NCBI GenBank assembly: GCA_025603075.1 | Contig: MU626275.1 | Location: forward strand, 62,001 to 126,000 | DNA length: 64,000 nucleotides | Direction: 5' to 3' | Source: Neoconidiobolus thromboides FSU 785 | Taxonomy: Eukaryota; Entomophthoromycota; Entomophthoromycetes; Entomophthorales; Neoconidiobolaceae | Shown: piece after piece, positions 21,792-33,659 of the stretch | Layout: every line of letters begins with the position of its first letter | Position numbering within the stretch: the first letter of the stretch is position 1 | Notes under the pieces: generated by a model | What the model was told of the DNA's origin: nothing | The model's input: the letters and a program-made list of their open reading frames with translations, nothing else | Databases searched by the model: none | Made by a program: the position numbers and the translations under genes

Positions 21792-22028
21792 TTAAGCTAG
21801 AGAAAAAAATGTTAGTCAATATAATTATACTTTAATTCAAACCTTACCTTCTTTCTTTTCTGCTTTTTGTTGGTCTAATTTGACATAGAATTCAGAGATC
21901 TTATTTTGAGTTGGTAAATGGTAATTATTCCAATAAAAATAACCAAACACTAATCCTAAGGAGATCGAACCTACAATATCGTTACGTATACTACGTGCTA
22001 ATTTTCCGCGAATTGGGGCAATGGCCAT
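21792..22028 (-). CDS. COX9: Cytochrome c oxidase subunit VIIa (Cox9-like)
   Basis: Small inner-membrane subunit of respiratory complex IV. The protein MAIAPIRGKLARSIRND... has the Cox9 pattern: a short basic N-terminus beginning M-x-IAPI, one membrane segment (about residues 18-34, IVGSISLGLVFGYFYW), then the polar FYVKLDQQKAEKK tail; total ~61 aa against 59 in yeast. The frame ends at 21837 as EGKV, but a good intron (21797-21847, GTAAGG donor, CTAAC branch-like site, TTTCTCTAG acceptor) would instead give ...KKEA and a stop at 21792-21794, closer to the family's end. It is divergent with the mitochondrial IleRS gene, 224 bp apart, with a CCAAT box between them. Confidence 0.8.
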
Positions 22029-22152
22029 ATTTGTTGATTTTTTTTAAAATAGGTTGGGTATGAAAAGATTCAAATTTCAAGATTGATGGTAAGATTTACT
22101 CAAACAATTCCTCAAATGGAATTGAAGGATTTGTGGGATAGAGTTTTCAAAT

Positions 22153-22169
22153 TTGGCCAATATGACTCA
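22153..22169. promoter_or_regulatory. CCAAT box plus TGACTCA in a bidirectional promoter
   Basis: The 224 bp between COX9 (minus) and the mitochondrial IleRS gene (plus) holds TTGGCCAAT (22153-22161, CCAAT at 22157-22161) and, two bases on, TGACTCA (22163-22169). In fungi CCAAT is bound by the HAP complex, which activates respiratory genes, and TGACTCA by Gcn4-type bZIP factors of amino-acid control. Each suits one of the flanking genes. Function is inferred from motif and position. Confidence 0.5.
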
Positions 22170-22252
22170 TTTTCTAATTTTAGGTCAAAAAAATCAAAAA
22201 AGTCAAAAATCAATATTAAAGTGTAACTGGATTATTTTAATTATATTTTAAT

Positions 22253-25067
22253 ATGTTATTCAATCGGTTCCATTCATTAAATAAACAGGGGTTAATCCAA
22301 TCTGTATCAAAAAGAAGCATTAAATTCTATTCAACTCTTAAAGATGATAATAGCAATAAAAATTATTCGGATACATTATTATTACCAGAAACTTCATTTA
22401 AATTAAGATTCGATCCCTTGATGGAAAAAAAATATAGAGAAAAAAGTACTACAGAGGTTTATCAATGGCAGGTAAATTACATTGAAAAAAATTAAAAATA
22501 GCAAAAAAAAATTCTTCCGCATCATATTTTAATTTGATATCATGGATGATAAAGAGTTCATTAGAATTAAGAGTATTAATCATTTTATCTTTTAAATAGT
22601 TGAAAAAAGAAAACCGACCCAATTTTATATTGCATGATGGGCCACCGTATGCTAATGGTAAATTACATTCGGGTAAGTTTAGTTGAAAAAAAAATTAAAA
22701 TAATTTTTATGAATTAATTATTTAGGTCATGCTATGAATAAAATATTAAAAGATATAATTAATCGTTACAAATTATTACAAGGTTATAAAGTTAAGTAAG
22801 TTATGACATAATAGAAAAATAGATAAAATGAATTAAATGATGATTCTCGTTTTTTTTAGTTATATACCAGGTTGGGATTGTCATGGTTTACCTATTGAAT
22901 TAAAAGCATTAGAAAAATTTAAAGTAAATGTTTTTTATTATAATAACATTATCAATAGCTTGATTTTTTACAAAAGAAAGGGCATTTTTTTTTCATTCAT
23001 TAACAATATAATTTCATTGACAATAGAAACAAAAATTAACACCCGTTGAGATACGTAAAGAAGCAAGAAAACTAGCATTAGAGACAATAGAAACACAAAA
23101 GGAAGATTTTAAAAAATTTGGTATAATGGCTGATTGGAATCAAGTTTATAGAACTTTAGGTAAGTCATAGAATAATTTAAAACAAAGATTTTTACACTAC
23201 TATTTTTCATTAAATTAATTATGAAATTTTATTTTAGATACTGATTATATAGTTCGTCAATTAAACGTATTTAAAAAATTTATTGAAAAAGGTAAATTAA
23301 TTGAAATTTCATTACAAATTAAAATATTAAATATATTAAATATATTAATATTAAAGGTTATGTCTATCGTCAATTTCGTCCTGTTTATTGGTCTCCATCA
23401 ACACTGTAAGTGAAATCAATAACCTAATTAATTTAAAAAAATAGTTAAAGATATTAAATATATTTATTAATTATTAATTAGTACTGCACTTGCTGAATCT
23501 GAATTAGAATATAAAAATGACCATAAATCAACAGCTGCTTATATTAAGTTTAATGTTGAAAGTGAGTTATTTTTATTTACTAATATATAATTAATAAATT
23601 TTACATTTTCAATAAAAATAGAGAATCATTCGTTATTCAATACATTACCAAAAGAAGCAGAAGTTAATGTTATCATTTGGACTACTACCCCTTGGACAAT
23701 TCCTAGCAATCAAGTAAGTATTGTTTTATTTTTATAGTTATAAAATTCAAATGTTAATATTTAATAGTTATTTATTATTGTTATTTTCTAGGCCATTTCA
23801 GTTCATCCTGAAATTAATTATGGATTATTTAAAGAAAAGAATGTAGAAAAATATTTTATTATAGGTGAAAAAGGAGTGGAAAATGTCAAGGAATTTATGA
23901 ATTCATTAGAATTAGTAAAAATAATCAAAGGTATCAATAATATAGAATAATTCATATTTAAAATATTAATTAATTATTAATAGGAAAGGAACTAGAATTA
24001 ATAAATTATTATCATCCAATTAATAAAGAAAAATTGAAGATTATATTGGCTGATTATGTATCTGAAACTTCAGGCACTGGTAAAATATTAATTGAATCTA
24101 CAAGTTAAAAAAGAATGTATTCATATTAAATTTAAAAATTTAAAAAATAGGATTAGTTCATTGTGCCCCAAGTCATGGCATGGATGATTATCGTACTGGT
24201 CAAAAATATGGAATTACTGGAAAGAATTTAGGTAATTTTTAAAAGAATTGAAATCAATGTTATAATAATAATATTATTATAATATCATCATGTAAAAATA
24301 ATTAATTTTAATTTAATTATAGTGGATCAATATGGTAAATTTACTTCTGAAGCAGGTGAATTATTAGCTGGTAAAGCTGTTTTGAGAGAGGGCAATACAC
24401 TGGTATTAGGATTATTAAAAGAAAGTAATAATCTAATTAATTCATATGATTATATTCATTCTTATCCATATGATTGGAGATCAAAAAAACCTGTTATTCA
24501 AAGGTAAATTAATATTAATATTAATATTAATATCATAATTAATTTATAATAATGATATACTAATGATGTATTAAACTAATTTTATTTTTAGAGCTACTGC
24601 TCAATGGTTTATTAATGTTCAACAAATTACTAAAAATGCAATTAATAAATTAAATCAAGTTACTACAATACCATCTTCAGGTAAAAATCGATTAATTCAA
24701 TTTTTAAATGGAAGAGAAGAATGGTGTATATCCAGACAAAGATCATGGGGAGTACCAATTCCTGTATTCTATGATAAAAATGGTAAATTAATAATAATAA
24801 TAATAATATAATAATATAATATTAGTTAATTAATTTTACATTTTATTATTAAATATAGGCAATCCTTTATTAGATAATAAAGTTATCACACATGTAATTA
24901 ATATAATAAAAGAAAAAGGAGTAGATAGTTGGTTTGAATTATCAGTGAAAGAATTGTTACCACTAGAATATGATAGTCAATCATATACTAAAGGAATGGA
25001 TACTATGGATGTTTGGTTTGATTCAGGAACTAGTTTTAGTTTAATTGAAGAATTAAAAGAAAAAGAA

Positions 25068-25121
<54 letters not shown>

Positions 25122-26495
25122 TATATTTCTGATGTTTATTTAGAAGGATCAGATCAACATCGAGGTTGGTTTCAATCTTCAATATTATTAGCTACAGGTG
25201 CTTATGATAAATTACCATATAAAACCTTAATTACACATGGGTTTTTATTAGATGGAAAAGGAATCAAAATGTCTAAATCAATTGGTAATATAATTGAACC
25301 ACAAATAATTATTGAAGGTGGGAAAAATAAGCAATATCAACCAGCATATGGTATTGATTTATTAAGATTTTGGATTGCTAGTTCGGATTATTCAAAAGAT
25401 GTATCATTAGGAAATGATATATTAAAAATGAATAATCAAGCATTATTTAAAGTTAGAAATACTATTCGATTTATATTAGGCAATGTTAAAACAAAAAGAG
25501 AAATATCATATAAACAATTATTTCCTTTAGATCAATATATATTACATGAATTATTTCAATTGCAAATCAATTGTCAAAATTATTATGAAGATTATCAATT
25601 TCATTTAGTAATTGCAGAAATATTAAAATTTTCCAATTTTTTATCCAGTTTCTATTTGGATTCTATAAAAGATCGAGTTTATGCAGAGAAAATAGAATCT
25701 CAATCTAGAACTAACGTAGAATATGTATTATTACAAGTATTAGAAACTTATTTAAGTTTACTTGCTCCAATTACCCCATTAATGATTGAAGAGGCTTATG
25801 ATTTAAGTAAACAGCTTTTGAAAGATGAAAAAGAATCAGTGTTTCATAGAGAATTTGTTAAATTAGTAAGATTTATTTGTACAAGTTTTTTTAAAAATAA
25901 TATTGTTTTAACAATCATTTTTATTTTAGAATCAAGAATTTCATAATATACAATTAAAACAAGAATGGGAAATAATTTTACAAATTAAACAAAATATTTA
26001 TTCGTCAATTGAAAAGTTTCGAATTGAAAAGTAAGTTTATTTTAATTTTAATTATTATTATTTAATGAATATTAATTATATTATTATTTAAATTTAGTAA
26101 AATTACCAATAATTTACAATTAAGATTAAATTTTTATAATTTAAATAAAGATATGGAGGATTGGTTATTGAAATTAGAATTGAATCATCATCAATTATCT
26201 GATGTATTATTAATATCAGATATTCAATTTAAACAAACAGAAGATCTCAGTGAATTAAATTGTTTTGATATTAAAAATATTAATGGTAAATTTATTAATA
26301 AGAATATTTAATAATTATGTATTAATATATTAATTTTTATATTTTATATTCTAATTAGATTCAAACATGAATAATAAAATCTATTTTCAATTACAAAAAA
26401 TTGAAAATCAATTTAAATGTCCAAGATGTTGGAAATATCATAGTTTAATTGAAAATCAATTATGTCAACGATGTGATCAAGTAATTAAATATTAA
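22253..26495 (+). CDS. ISM1: Isoleucyl-tRNA synthetase, mitochondrial
   Basis: Class I synthetase charging mitochondrial tRNA-Ile. Eighteen exons, all phases closing, give 984 aa: 22253-22471, 22600-22672, 22726-22795, 22860-22923, 23027-23159, 23238-23291, 23357-23405, 23482-23561, 23622-23713, 23792-23930, 23984-24079, 24151-24231, 24323-24503, 24592-24782, 24859-25865, 25930-26030, 26098-26285, 26359-26495. HIGH appears as HSGH (96-99, after PPYANGKL), [10 protein letters not shown] and [12 protein letters not shown] (editing domain) follow, then [19 protein letters not shown] (644-648) and a C-terminal zinc motif CPRCW...CQRC. The Ser/Lys/Arg-rich start looks like a mitochondrial presequence. 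An 18-Asn run (25068-25121) sits just before [10 protein letters not shown]. The cytosolic enzyme is expected elsewhere. Confidence 0.93.
25068..25121 (+). repeat. (AAT)18 microsatellite encoding poly-Asn
   Basis: Pure AAT repeat in frame in exon 15 of the IleRS gene, giving 18 Asn. Similar AAT-type runs in Asn phase occur in the synergin-like gene at about 27979-28023. Confidence 0.95.
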
Positions 26496-26641
26496 AAATA
26501 AAATCAATAAAATATATTAGACAAAATAAAAAATGAAATAAAAAAAATAAAAAAAGATTAAATATAATTTAGTTATTATTATATTATTATATTATTGTAT
26601 CACCTTTTATTGTTATTATTAATATATTATTGAAATTATTA

Positions 26642-27044
26642 TTAAATTAATAATTCCATTTTATTATTTAACTTATTTTTAATATTAATACAAGTCAAAT
26701 GAAATTTCAATTCATTATCTTTCATTAGAGGTAAATAACATACATTACAACAATGATTTGGATTAATATTTTTAGGTAATTTTGGGATTTCTTTATTAGG
26801 CTAAAAAAAAGAAATTAATGTATATTATTAATAATCAAAACTAGTATATTGTTATTATTAAATTAATTAAAACTTACAATTGTTAAACTTAATCTCATCA
26901 TTAATTGAATTATTGTTGAAAATAAATTTTCTAATAATCCCGTATTATTACTATTATTATTGTCCAATTCCAATTGTAACTTATTATAATTAATAGACAA
27001 TTCCAAACGTTCAATCACAACTTTAAATTCAAATAAAGCTAAAT

Positions 27045-27075
<31 letters not shown>

Positions 27076-27976
27076 ATATTAAATTTACCTTTTAAATAAA
27101 AATTTAATGGATTGTATTCTAACAAAATTAATCTCTCATTATTATTTAATATTAAATCTAATTGTTTTAATTTTTCAATAGCTAATTGAAATTGATTTTC
27201 AATATAAGAATACATCTTAAACCAAGGTTCAATATCTAAATGACTATTATAAAATTATAAACATACAATATTCTAATAAAATTATTATTTTAATATATTA
27301 CCTTAATACTTTTAATGCTTTAGTAGGGGTTGATGAATCTAAAACATGAAAAATTAAACATAATAATAATAATAATAAAACTTACCTTTATTCCAACTAT
27401 TCTTTCGATTTTCTTTCTTTTTTGTTATAATTTTTGGAAAATAATTTTTATCTAATAATTCAAATTCATCAATTTGATGATTATTTAATTTTTGTTTAAT
27501 ATCTAAAGATAAACTTTTGTGATGTGTTTTGTAATCCATTAATTGACTTTCTTTATCTTTATCTAACATCATTGTTTTTGAGCGTAAAATTGGACGACTG
27601 TTATTTGTTAGTGTTAGCTCTGTATTATTATTATTGTTATTATTATCCTCAAGTTCCGCTGTTACAAAATCTCCATACAAATCTTGATCATTAGTATTTA
27701 CATTTATATTATTATTGATATCTCCATTACTTTCTTCAAATTGAGTAAATAAATTGAATTCATTCCATTCATCTTTATCATCTTTTTTATCGTTCTTTTG
27801 TTCATTTGTATTATTAGCAAAATTATCAAAATCATCTAATAAATTATTATGTTTGTTAAAATTATGATTTATATTTTTATTAATGTCTTTATTTCCATTT
27901 GCACTACTACTAGTAAACCCTTCAAATTCATCTAATAAATTGATTGTATTTACATTGCTCTGTTTTTTATCCATAA

Positions 27977-28022
<46 letters not shown>

Positions 28023-28699
28023 GCTATTCGTTGCCATAAAATCAGCAAACTCATCTATCAACACCTCATTCTTTGAGCTCTGCTTCTGTATAGTTTTATT
28101 GTTATTATCATTATTACTATCCGCGGTATTCATAAAATCACCAAAACCATCAAATAGGTCCCCTTTAGTTGTACTTTGTTGATTTCCTTCTTTGTTATTG
28201 TTGTTATTACTTGTACTCATAAAATCACCAAAGCCATCAAATAGATCCTTACTACTTAATTGATTTTGATTCTTATTATTTCCTTCAAATTCCCCAAATA
28301 AGTCCGCTTGTTTCTTTTGGTTTTTTTCATACTGCTTACCCTCATTTAACACATCAAATAAATCCATTTGAACTCCTTTTTTCCCATAATTACTATTAAA
28401 ATTCGATTCACTAAACAAAAAAGGTATATAAATAAATCATTAATTGGTACCATTCAAGTTAAAATATTAACAAAAATTTCCATTTACCTTAATTTACCCA
28501 TACCTATACTCCTACTACTCTCCTCTTCTTCCATTTCTTGAAATGCTAATTCGTTATCAAATAAATTAGCCACTCTATCTTCGCTAACTGTTCGCTCATT
28601 GCTCATTGCTGAAACCGGTTCGTCATCATCAAAGAGTAATGACCGATTCTCTTCTTTTTTTTTGAAACCTAAACGGAAACCAAAATTACTAAAATTCAT
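26642..28699 (-). CDS. Synergin/aftiphilin-like AP-1 accessory protein
   Basis: Six exons (28488-28699, 27386-28410, 27302-27338, 27089-27243, 26878-27038, 26642-26800) give 582 aa with closed phases. The middle is Asn-rich and carries about seven acidic-Phe motifs (FGEFEG, FDGFGDF twice, IDEFADF, LDEFEGF, LDDFDNF, LYGDF), which resemble the DFxDF motifs that bind adaptor-complex ear domains. The C-terminal half is helical and ends in a Cys/His segment CCNVCYLPLMKDNELKFHLTC, like the end of gamma-synergin. From this a role in clathrin/AP-1 trafficking at the Golgi or endosome is inferred; family membership is moderately supported. It converges on the IleRS gene, 146 bp between stops. Confidence 0.55.
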
Positions 28700-29154
28700 A
28701 TTATGTATATTCTACAATTTTTGTATTGTTATTGATATTGCTGTTATAGTTATTATCGTTAATACTATTGATATTATTGGTACTATTAGTGTTTAGTTGC
28801 TAGTTAATCTATTGAGAAAGAATATTAAGTGGCTTTTTTTAGTCACAATAGTTTTTTAAAGTTTCCAATTTTAAGATAAGGAATTAATGGAATATTTATT
28901 GCTAAATTTAAAAAGAATTAATAGAAAATAAATACAGAGTTAGAATTCAAGTTGAATATCATTTTTCAAAAACTAATAATGTATATTTGAACTCATATGG
29001 AATTATATAGCATTTTGCCAAAAGAAAATGAAAGACATATTAGATATGTTTCAAACAAACTAAAGTTGTAAAGAAATAAATATTTTTTTAAAATTTTATT
29101 ATAAAAAATGAAGTCAAAAAAACATCCTGATGTAATAAAAAAACAAATATTATA
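28700..29154. other. Intergenic with a MITE fragment
   Basis: Upstream region of the synergin-like gene. Positions 29104-29131 match only the right end of the fold-back family (ATGAAGTCAAAAAAACATCC), an orphan fragment 24 bp before a full copy. Confidence 0.5.
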
Positions 29155-29253
29155 TGGGGTTGTTTTTTTTGGCTTCATTACTTTTTCCATCTTTTAAGCA
29201 TTATCTGAACGGAAAAATTGTTAGTAAAATTCTTATACAAAAATACATCCCCA
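29155..29253 (-). mobile_element. Fold-back MITE copy 9
   Basis: Ends TGGGGTTG and CATCCCCA, TA borders, reverse orientation; next to the orphan end fragment at 29104-29131. Confidence 0.85.
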
Positions 29254-29370
29254 TATTGTGTTAAAAATATAGTAAATTAATCAATATTTTTAAGCTAAGT
29301 TAATAAAACACTCTAATTACTAGTTATTAAAATACTAGTTCAAAATATTTTCAAGTTAAATTTAATTATA

Positions 29371-29465
29371 TAGGGATGTATTTTTTATTTAAGAGTTTTA
29401 TTAACAATCTTTCCACTTGAATAGCGCTTAAAAAATGGAAAAATAATGAAATCAAAAGCATTACT
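29371..29465 (+). mobile_element. Fold-back MITE copy 10 (right end lost)
   Basis: Left end TAGGGATG intact, interior conserved to ATGAAATCAAAAG, right terminus decayed to GCATTACTATA. Confidence 0.75.
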
Positions 29466-30373
29466 ATATATATTATTATATTTTAATTAAATTTTGATAT
29501 TAAATTTTAAAATAATAGCAACATCTATACAATTAAAGTTGCTGTTAAAATTAAAATCCTTTATTTTTATCTTTAATTAACATGTTATATAATAAAAGCA
29601 ACAACATATCATAACTAAATAAAGTAATGTTACTAAGTCACTTTTTTAATTTATTTAGTTAATAAATAGGTTCTAGAACCAAATGCATGATAAATTCATT
29701 TATATATGTTTGAAAATCGATATATTAATGTATATTCTTAATATTTCATTTTATTATTATATAATTGAATTCAATATCTAGTTTGAACATTAATTCTTGT
29801 AGTTTTTTTAAAATATTATTTATTTTTTCATTCAATATAAGAATTATCCTAGTTTTTTTTTAATCTATTTATTAATATTTTATTTTATTTGAAACATAGG
29901 AATAATAACTTTATTTGATATTAAAAGTGGTATAAAATTTAAAGTGATAAATAGGTTAAATAAGGGGGTAAATATAATAAAAAATTTATAATTTCAATCT
30001 TATTTTTTTATAAAATATAATATAAAAATTGAACTTTATTTTTAAAAGTGAGATGAAAAGAAGACAGTAATTAACCAAAAAAAATAAAAATAAAGATATT
30101 TTTTAAATGTTATAATTAAATATAAAAAAACAACTTAAGTCTATTAAACTAATTTTTATCAATACAAAGTATTAAAATAAGTATTAAGATCATTTTTGTA
30201 TTAAAATAAAAAGTAATGATCAATTTTATTATAATTATTTTATTCTTTTTATTCCTTTTTATAAATAATTATCGGGTAAATCAAATATCCAAAATCAAGT
30301 TAAAAAAAGCAAAATAAATAAAAGGGGGGATAATTTTCAAATAAAGGGTTAGAAATGATATACCTGTCTAGAA
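29466..30373. other. Intergenic, no feature seen
   Basis: Very AT-rich with many A and T runs; no coding signal. Confidence 0.5.
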
Positions 30374-31120
30374 CTATAGGGAGTAATTTGATGACGAAGG
30401 TGAACTAATATTATATTTTACATTATATATCAATTCATCTATTTCATCCATATCTGCATTTAGTAAATTAAGTATATATTTAATATCTGGGAATGGGGAT
30501 TGTTTTGAGGGTTTAAAAGAGTATAATATTTCACTATTTGAATTGATTAAATAAGTTTCACCAGAATAAGTATCTTGTTTAGTATGACTATGACTTAATA
30601 AGGACTTAATATTGGAATATTTAAAAAATTGATTGAATTTGGGTAATTTTGTAGAGTTTAATATAGATTCGGATGCTTTAAATACTTTACTTGTAGGATC
30701 TAGATATAAGTCCCATTTCCAATAACCTGAACTTAAAAAAGTAGTTAAATCTAAATCTTTTAATACTACAACTATCATCTTTATATTATTTTTTTCAAAA
30801 GAAGCTTGAAATTCGGATAACATTTGGGCTTCATGATGAGCTAATTTACAATCTAAGTGTGGCAATACCTTTAATATTACTGAATTGTATTTCCATAAAT
30901 CACTAAGATAAATTTCTTCTCCATCTAATTTTTTGATTATAATCCCATTAAACATCTTTGCGTTATCTTTGACAATACCACTATTATTAGATGAGCTACT
31001 TAACAAGGAAGAGCTAATATTTATTAGATTGGACTCATAATATACATCTCGTTTTGACTTAGAAATGTCATGTAACTGTGGATTAATTTGACAATAAATT
31101 TTATTTCGAGTAGTATTCAT
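30374..31120 (-). CDS. Peroxiredoxin-like 2 protein, copy D (altered active site)
   Basis: Intronless 248 aa PRXL2-family protein and the most diverged of the six. Fold markers remain (SVILKVLPHL, VVVLKDLDLTTFLSSGYWKWDLYLDP, YLINSNSEILYSF, Ser-rich tail), but the active-site CxxC reads DCKLAHHEA: C91 is kept and the second Cys is Ala94. The N-terminal CxxC is also lost (MNTTRNKIYC). RQLGG is replaced by YSGET, and VKYNISS replaces the EEY(V/I)YT(R/Q)(E/K)(R/K)L end. It may work as a one-Cys enzyme, have a new non-redox role, or be drifting. It is followed closely by copy E on the same strand (366 bp). Confidence 0.85.
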   Translation of the reverse strand: MNTTRNKIYCQINPQLHDISKSKRDVYYESNLINISSSLLSSSSNNSGIVKDNAKMFNGIIIKKLDGEEIYLSDLWKYNSVILKVLPHLDCKLAHHEAQMLSEFQASFEKNNIKMIVVVLKDLDLTTFLSSGYWKWDLYLDPTSKVFKASESILNSTKLPKFNQFFKYSNIKSLLSHSHTKQDTYSGETYLINSNSEILYSFKPSKQSPFPDIKYILNLLNADMDEIDELIYNVKYNISSPSSSNYSL

Positions 31121-31486
31121 TTAAAATTAAGTTGGAATGTTAAATTGAATTGAGATTTATATTTGAAGCTATTTTTATACAACTCCAATTAAACATTCAA
31201 CTTTATCATCAATTTCTCCACAGACTAAATTTACCCCAAAATAGTCTGGGGGATTTTATCATGGAATAAATTAGATTTATTTGAAAAACTAGTAAATTTA
31301 AACTAGTTTATAATCAGAATACAATTTCCGTTTTAAAAATGCTTTAAAATCTTTTTTTTGAAATTAGAACCCAATTCAATTACTATACATTAAACATAAT
31401 ATGTATTATAAATTAATATTTTAATTTTAAAAATAGGCTAAAGTAAAAGAAAAAATGATTATATATTTATTAATATAAAACTGAAT
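31121..31486. other. Intergenic between PRXL2-D and -E
   Basis: AT-rich spacer upstream of copy D, no specific signal. Confidence 0.5.
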
Positions 31487-32227
31487 TTAAAAGGTACGTG
31501 AGCTTAATCTAGAACTTGAACTAAAGCTTTCTTCTTCGTTTAACCTTTCCCTTGTATAGACATATTCTTCAGGTGTGTCATCATGAATTTCATCTGGATC
31601 ACCACCAATCAACCCATAAATTTCTTTAATACTTGGAAATTGTCCAAATTTTTTTGCTTTAAAACTATAAATTATTTCACCACGTGGATTGATTACAAAA
31701 GTGCCACCAAGTTGACGAATACTACCTTTTTGAATGGTATTAGGGATCCCTTTATCTCTTAAAAATCCCACTAAAGATTTTAAAATCCTTTTTCTCAATA
31801 CATAAAATATATAAGATAATGATACTTTATGTAAGCCAGCAGCTTTATATACTTTTCGTTCATAATCCATATAAATATCCCAGTTCCAATAACCAGAAGT
31901 TATAAAAACACTTGAATCAACATCTTCATGTGTAATAGCAACTAAACCAACATTATGTTTTTCAAATAAGGGTTGCATCTCGGATAGCATTTTAGCTTCT
32001 TGTCTACATAAACAACATCCCAACCTTCTTAATACTTTAACTATCACTGTTCTTTCTTTCCATAACTCTTTGACTTTAATATCGTTACCAAATCGATCTT
32101 TAACTACAATATCTTCAATCACTTTGGATAATTTACCATTTAATGTATAATGATGATTCAAAAATGGATCTTCCTTTCTATCACTGTTTATTGAGGTTTC
32201 ATAATGCTCACAAGAAGTACACTGCAT
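31487..32227 (-). CDS. Peroxiredoxin-like 2 protein, copy E
   Basis: Intronless 246 aa PRXL2-family protein starting MQCTSC (N-terminal CxxC, C3/C6). Active site LGCCLCRQEAKML (C71, C72, C74), ITHEDVDSSVFITSGYW, DYERKVYKAAGLHKVS, RQLGGTFVIN and IGGDPDEI are all present, with the Ser-rich tail. It resembles copy F most, sharing the extra Cys in GCCLC and AKKFGQFPS. Probably a functional cytosolic thiol redox protein; substrate unknown. Confidence 0.9.
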   Translation of the reverse strand: MQCTSCEHYETSINSDRKEDPFLNHHYTLNGKLSKVIEDIVVKDRFGNDIKVKELWKERTVIVKVLRRLGCCLCRQEAKMLSEMQPLFEKHNVGLVAITHEDVDSSVFITSGYWNWDIYMDYERKVYKAAGLHKVSLSYIFYVLRKRILKSLVGFLRDKGIPNTIQKGSIRQLGGTFVINPRGEIIYSFKAKKFGQFPSIKEIYGLIGGDPDEIHDDTPEEYVYTRERLNEEESFSSSSRLSSRTF

Positions 32228-33394
32228 TTAAAAAAAGTATAAAAAAACAAAAATGCAAATTAATTAATTTTTAAAATTGTTTTATACCTCGAGTTGACCC
32301 CATACTCAATAATCTAAAGTTCTAAACACTAAAATCGAATAAAAGATTCATAAATTCGAATAACTTATTTTATGCTTCTATATAAAAACTTATTTTAAGC
32401 TAATTTTTTTCCACTTGATTTGGCTATGGTTTTTTCAATATTTACTACATAAACTATCTATTTAATTTTATTTCATGTGTAAACTATCTATTTATTGTTA
32501 CTCCCCTTATCAGCCTATTTATAAACATATCTGATTTAAATAAGTTTTTCTATTTTTGTTATAATTTTTTAAGCAATATGAAATAATTGTTGAAAATGTT
32601 CATTGTATTGTTTTGTTGACTATTTAATTACACTTAATCATGTACACTTAATTTCTCTGTTACCAGTAATATTGTGATCGAACTTATATTTGATTTTTGG
32701 ACTTATTGTCTAATTTTACTATTTAATAAAAAGTTTCCTTTAATTATTATTTATTTCATAATTATAAATAGTGATAGTTTCAAAATTTACTTTACTTGTC
32801 ATTACAGTTGTATAATAAACTCGCTATTAAAGTTTACTAATTATATTAGTTTCTAATATTTTACTTGACTTGATATACATCATTGAATCAAGATAATTCT
32901 TTACTAGAGAATATTTCAAACTAATATAATTAGCATTTAGTTATTTAATGAATATTAATAATATAAACAATTTTTGATATCTACTTTATATATATATTGC
33001 TTATTTCAAACCTTAAATTTTTGTGTAAATTGAACTAATATTTAATATTTAGCTTTAATAATATTATTCATAATTCATTTTTTTTTAAAAAAAATATTTT
33101 ATTAAATTTTATTTTCAAGAATAACGGTTCAAATAATACAATTTATATAGTTTTAATATACTTGAGAATAAAGTATATAAGGTTTTAATCTTTAAAATAT
33201 CCAAAGTATCCAAAATATGGTTTTATTACTGTCAAAGTTTAGTCATTTCATTATTAAATTGTAATAAATATAATAGTTTTAAAGATTAAGTCTTATCTTT
33301 ATAGCGATAAACTTTAGAATGTTAATACTATTTTGACATTGTAAAAACTGTTGAATAAAGCTTTGCTATAAAGGTATAATTTTTGCACTATTAT
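32228..33394. other. Intergenic, no feature seen
   Basis: About 1.2 kb of AT-rich DNA upstream of PRXL2 copy E. No convincing gene. Confidence 0.5.
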
Positions 33395-33492
33395 TGGGGA
33401 TGTATTTTTTTGTCTAAGAATTTTACTAATAGCTTATTCACTCAAGTAGTGTTTAAAAAATGGAAAGCAGTGAGACCAGAAAAACACCGCCA
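33395..33492 (+). mobile_element. Fold-back MITE copy 11
   Basis: Ends TGGGGATG and CACCGCCA, forward orientation. Confidence 0.85.
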
Positions 33493-33659
33493 TTATTAGA
33501 TTCATTTTTTGTAAAATTTACTCAGTAGCATGAAATAAATTGAATAAAAATAGCTGGAATAAAAATTACTATTAAATTACTTTAAAACCATCTAAATCGC
33601 ATTACATTGATATTGCTTCTGAAAGAAATTTAAATATACTAATTACTATTTAGTTTCAA

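Noticed and set aside
27883-28182. Plus-strand frame rich in Leu inside the synergin-like gene
   Set aside because: Antisense shadow of the Asn-rich (AAT)n coding region; the minus-strand exons close in phase.
28993-29190. 65-codon minus-strand frame
   Set aside because: Overlaps an element fragment and copy 9; no coding signal.
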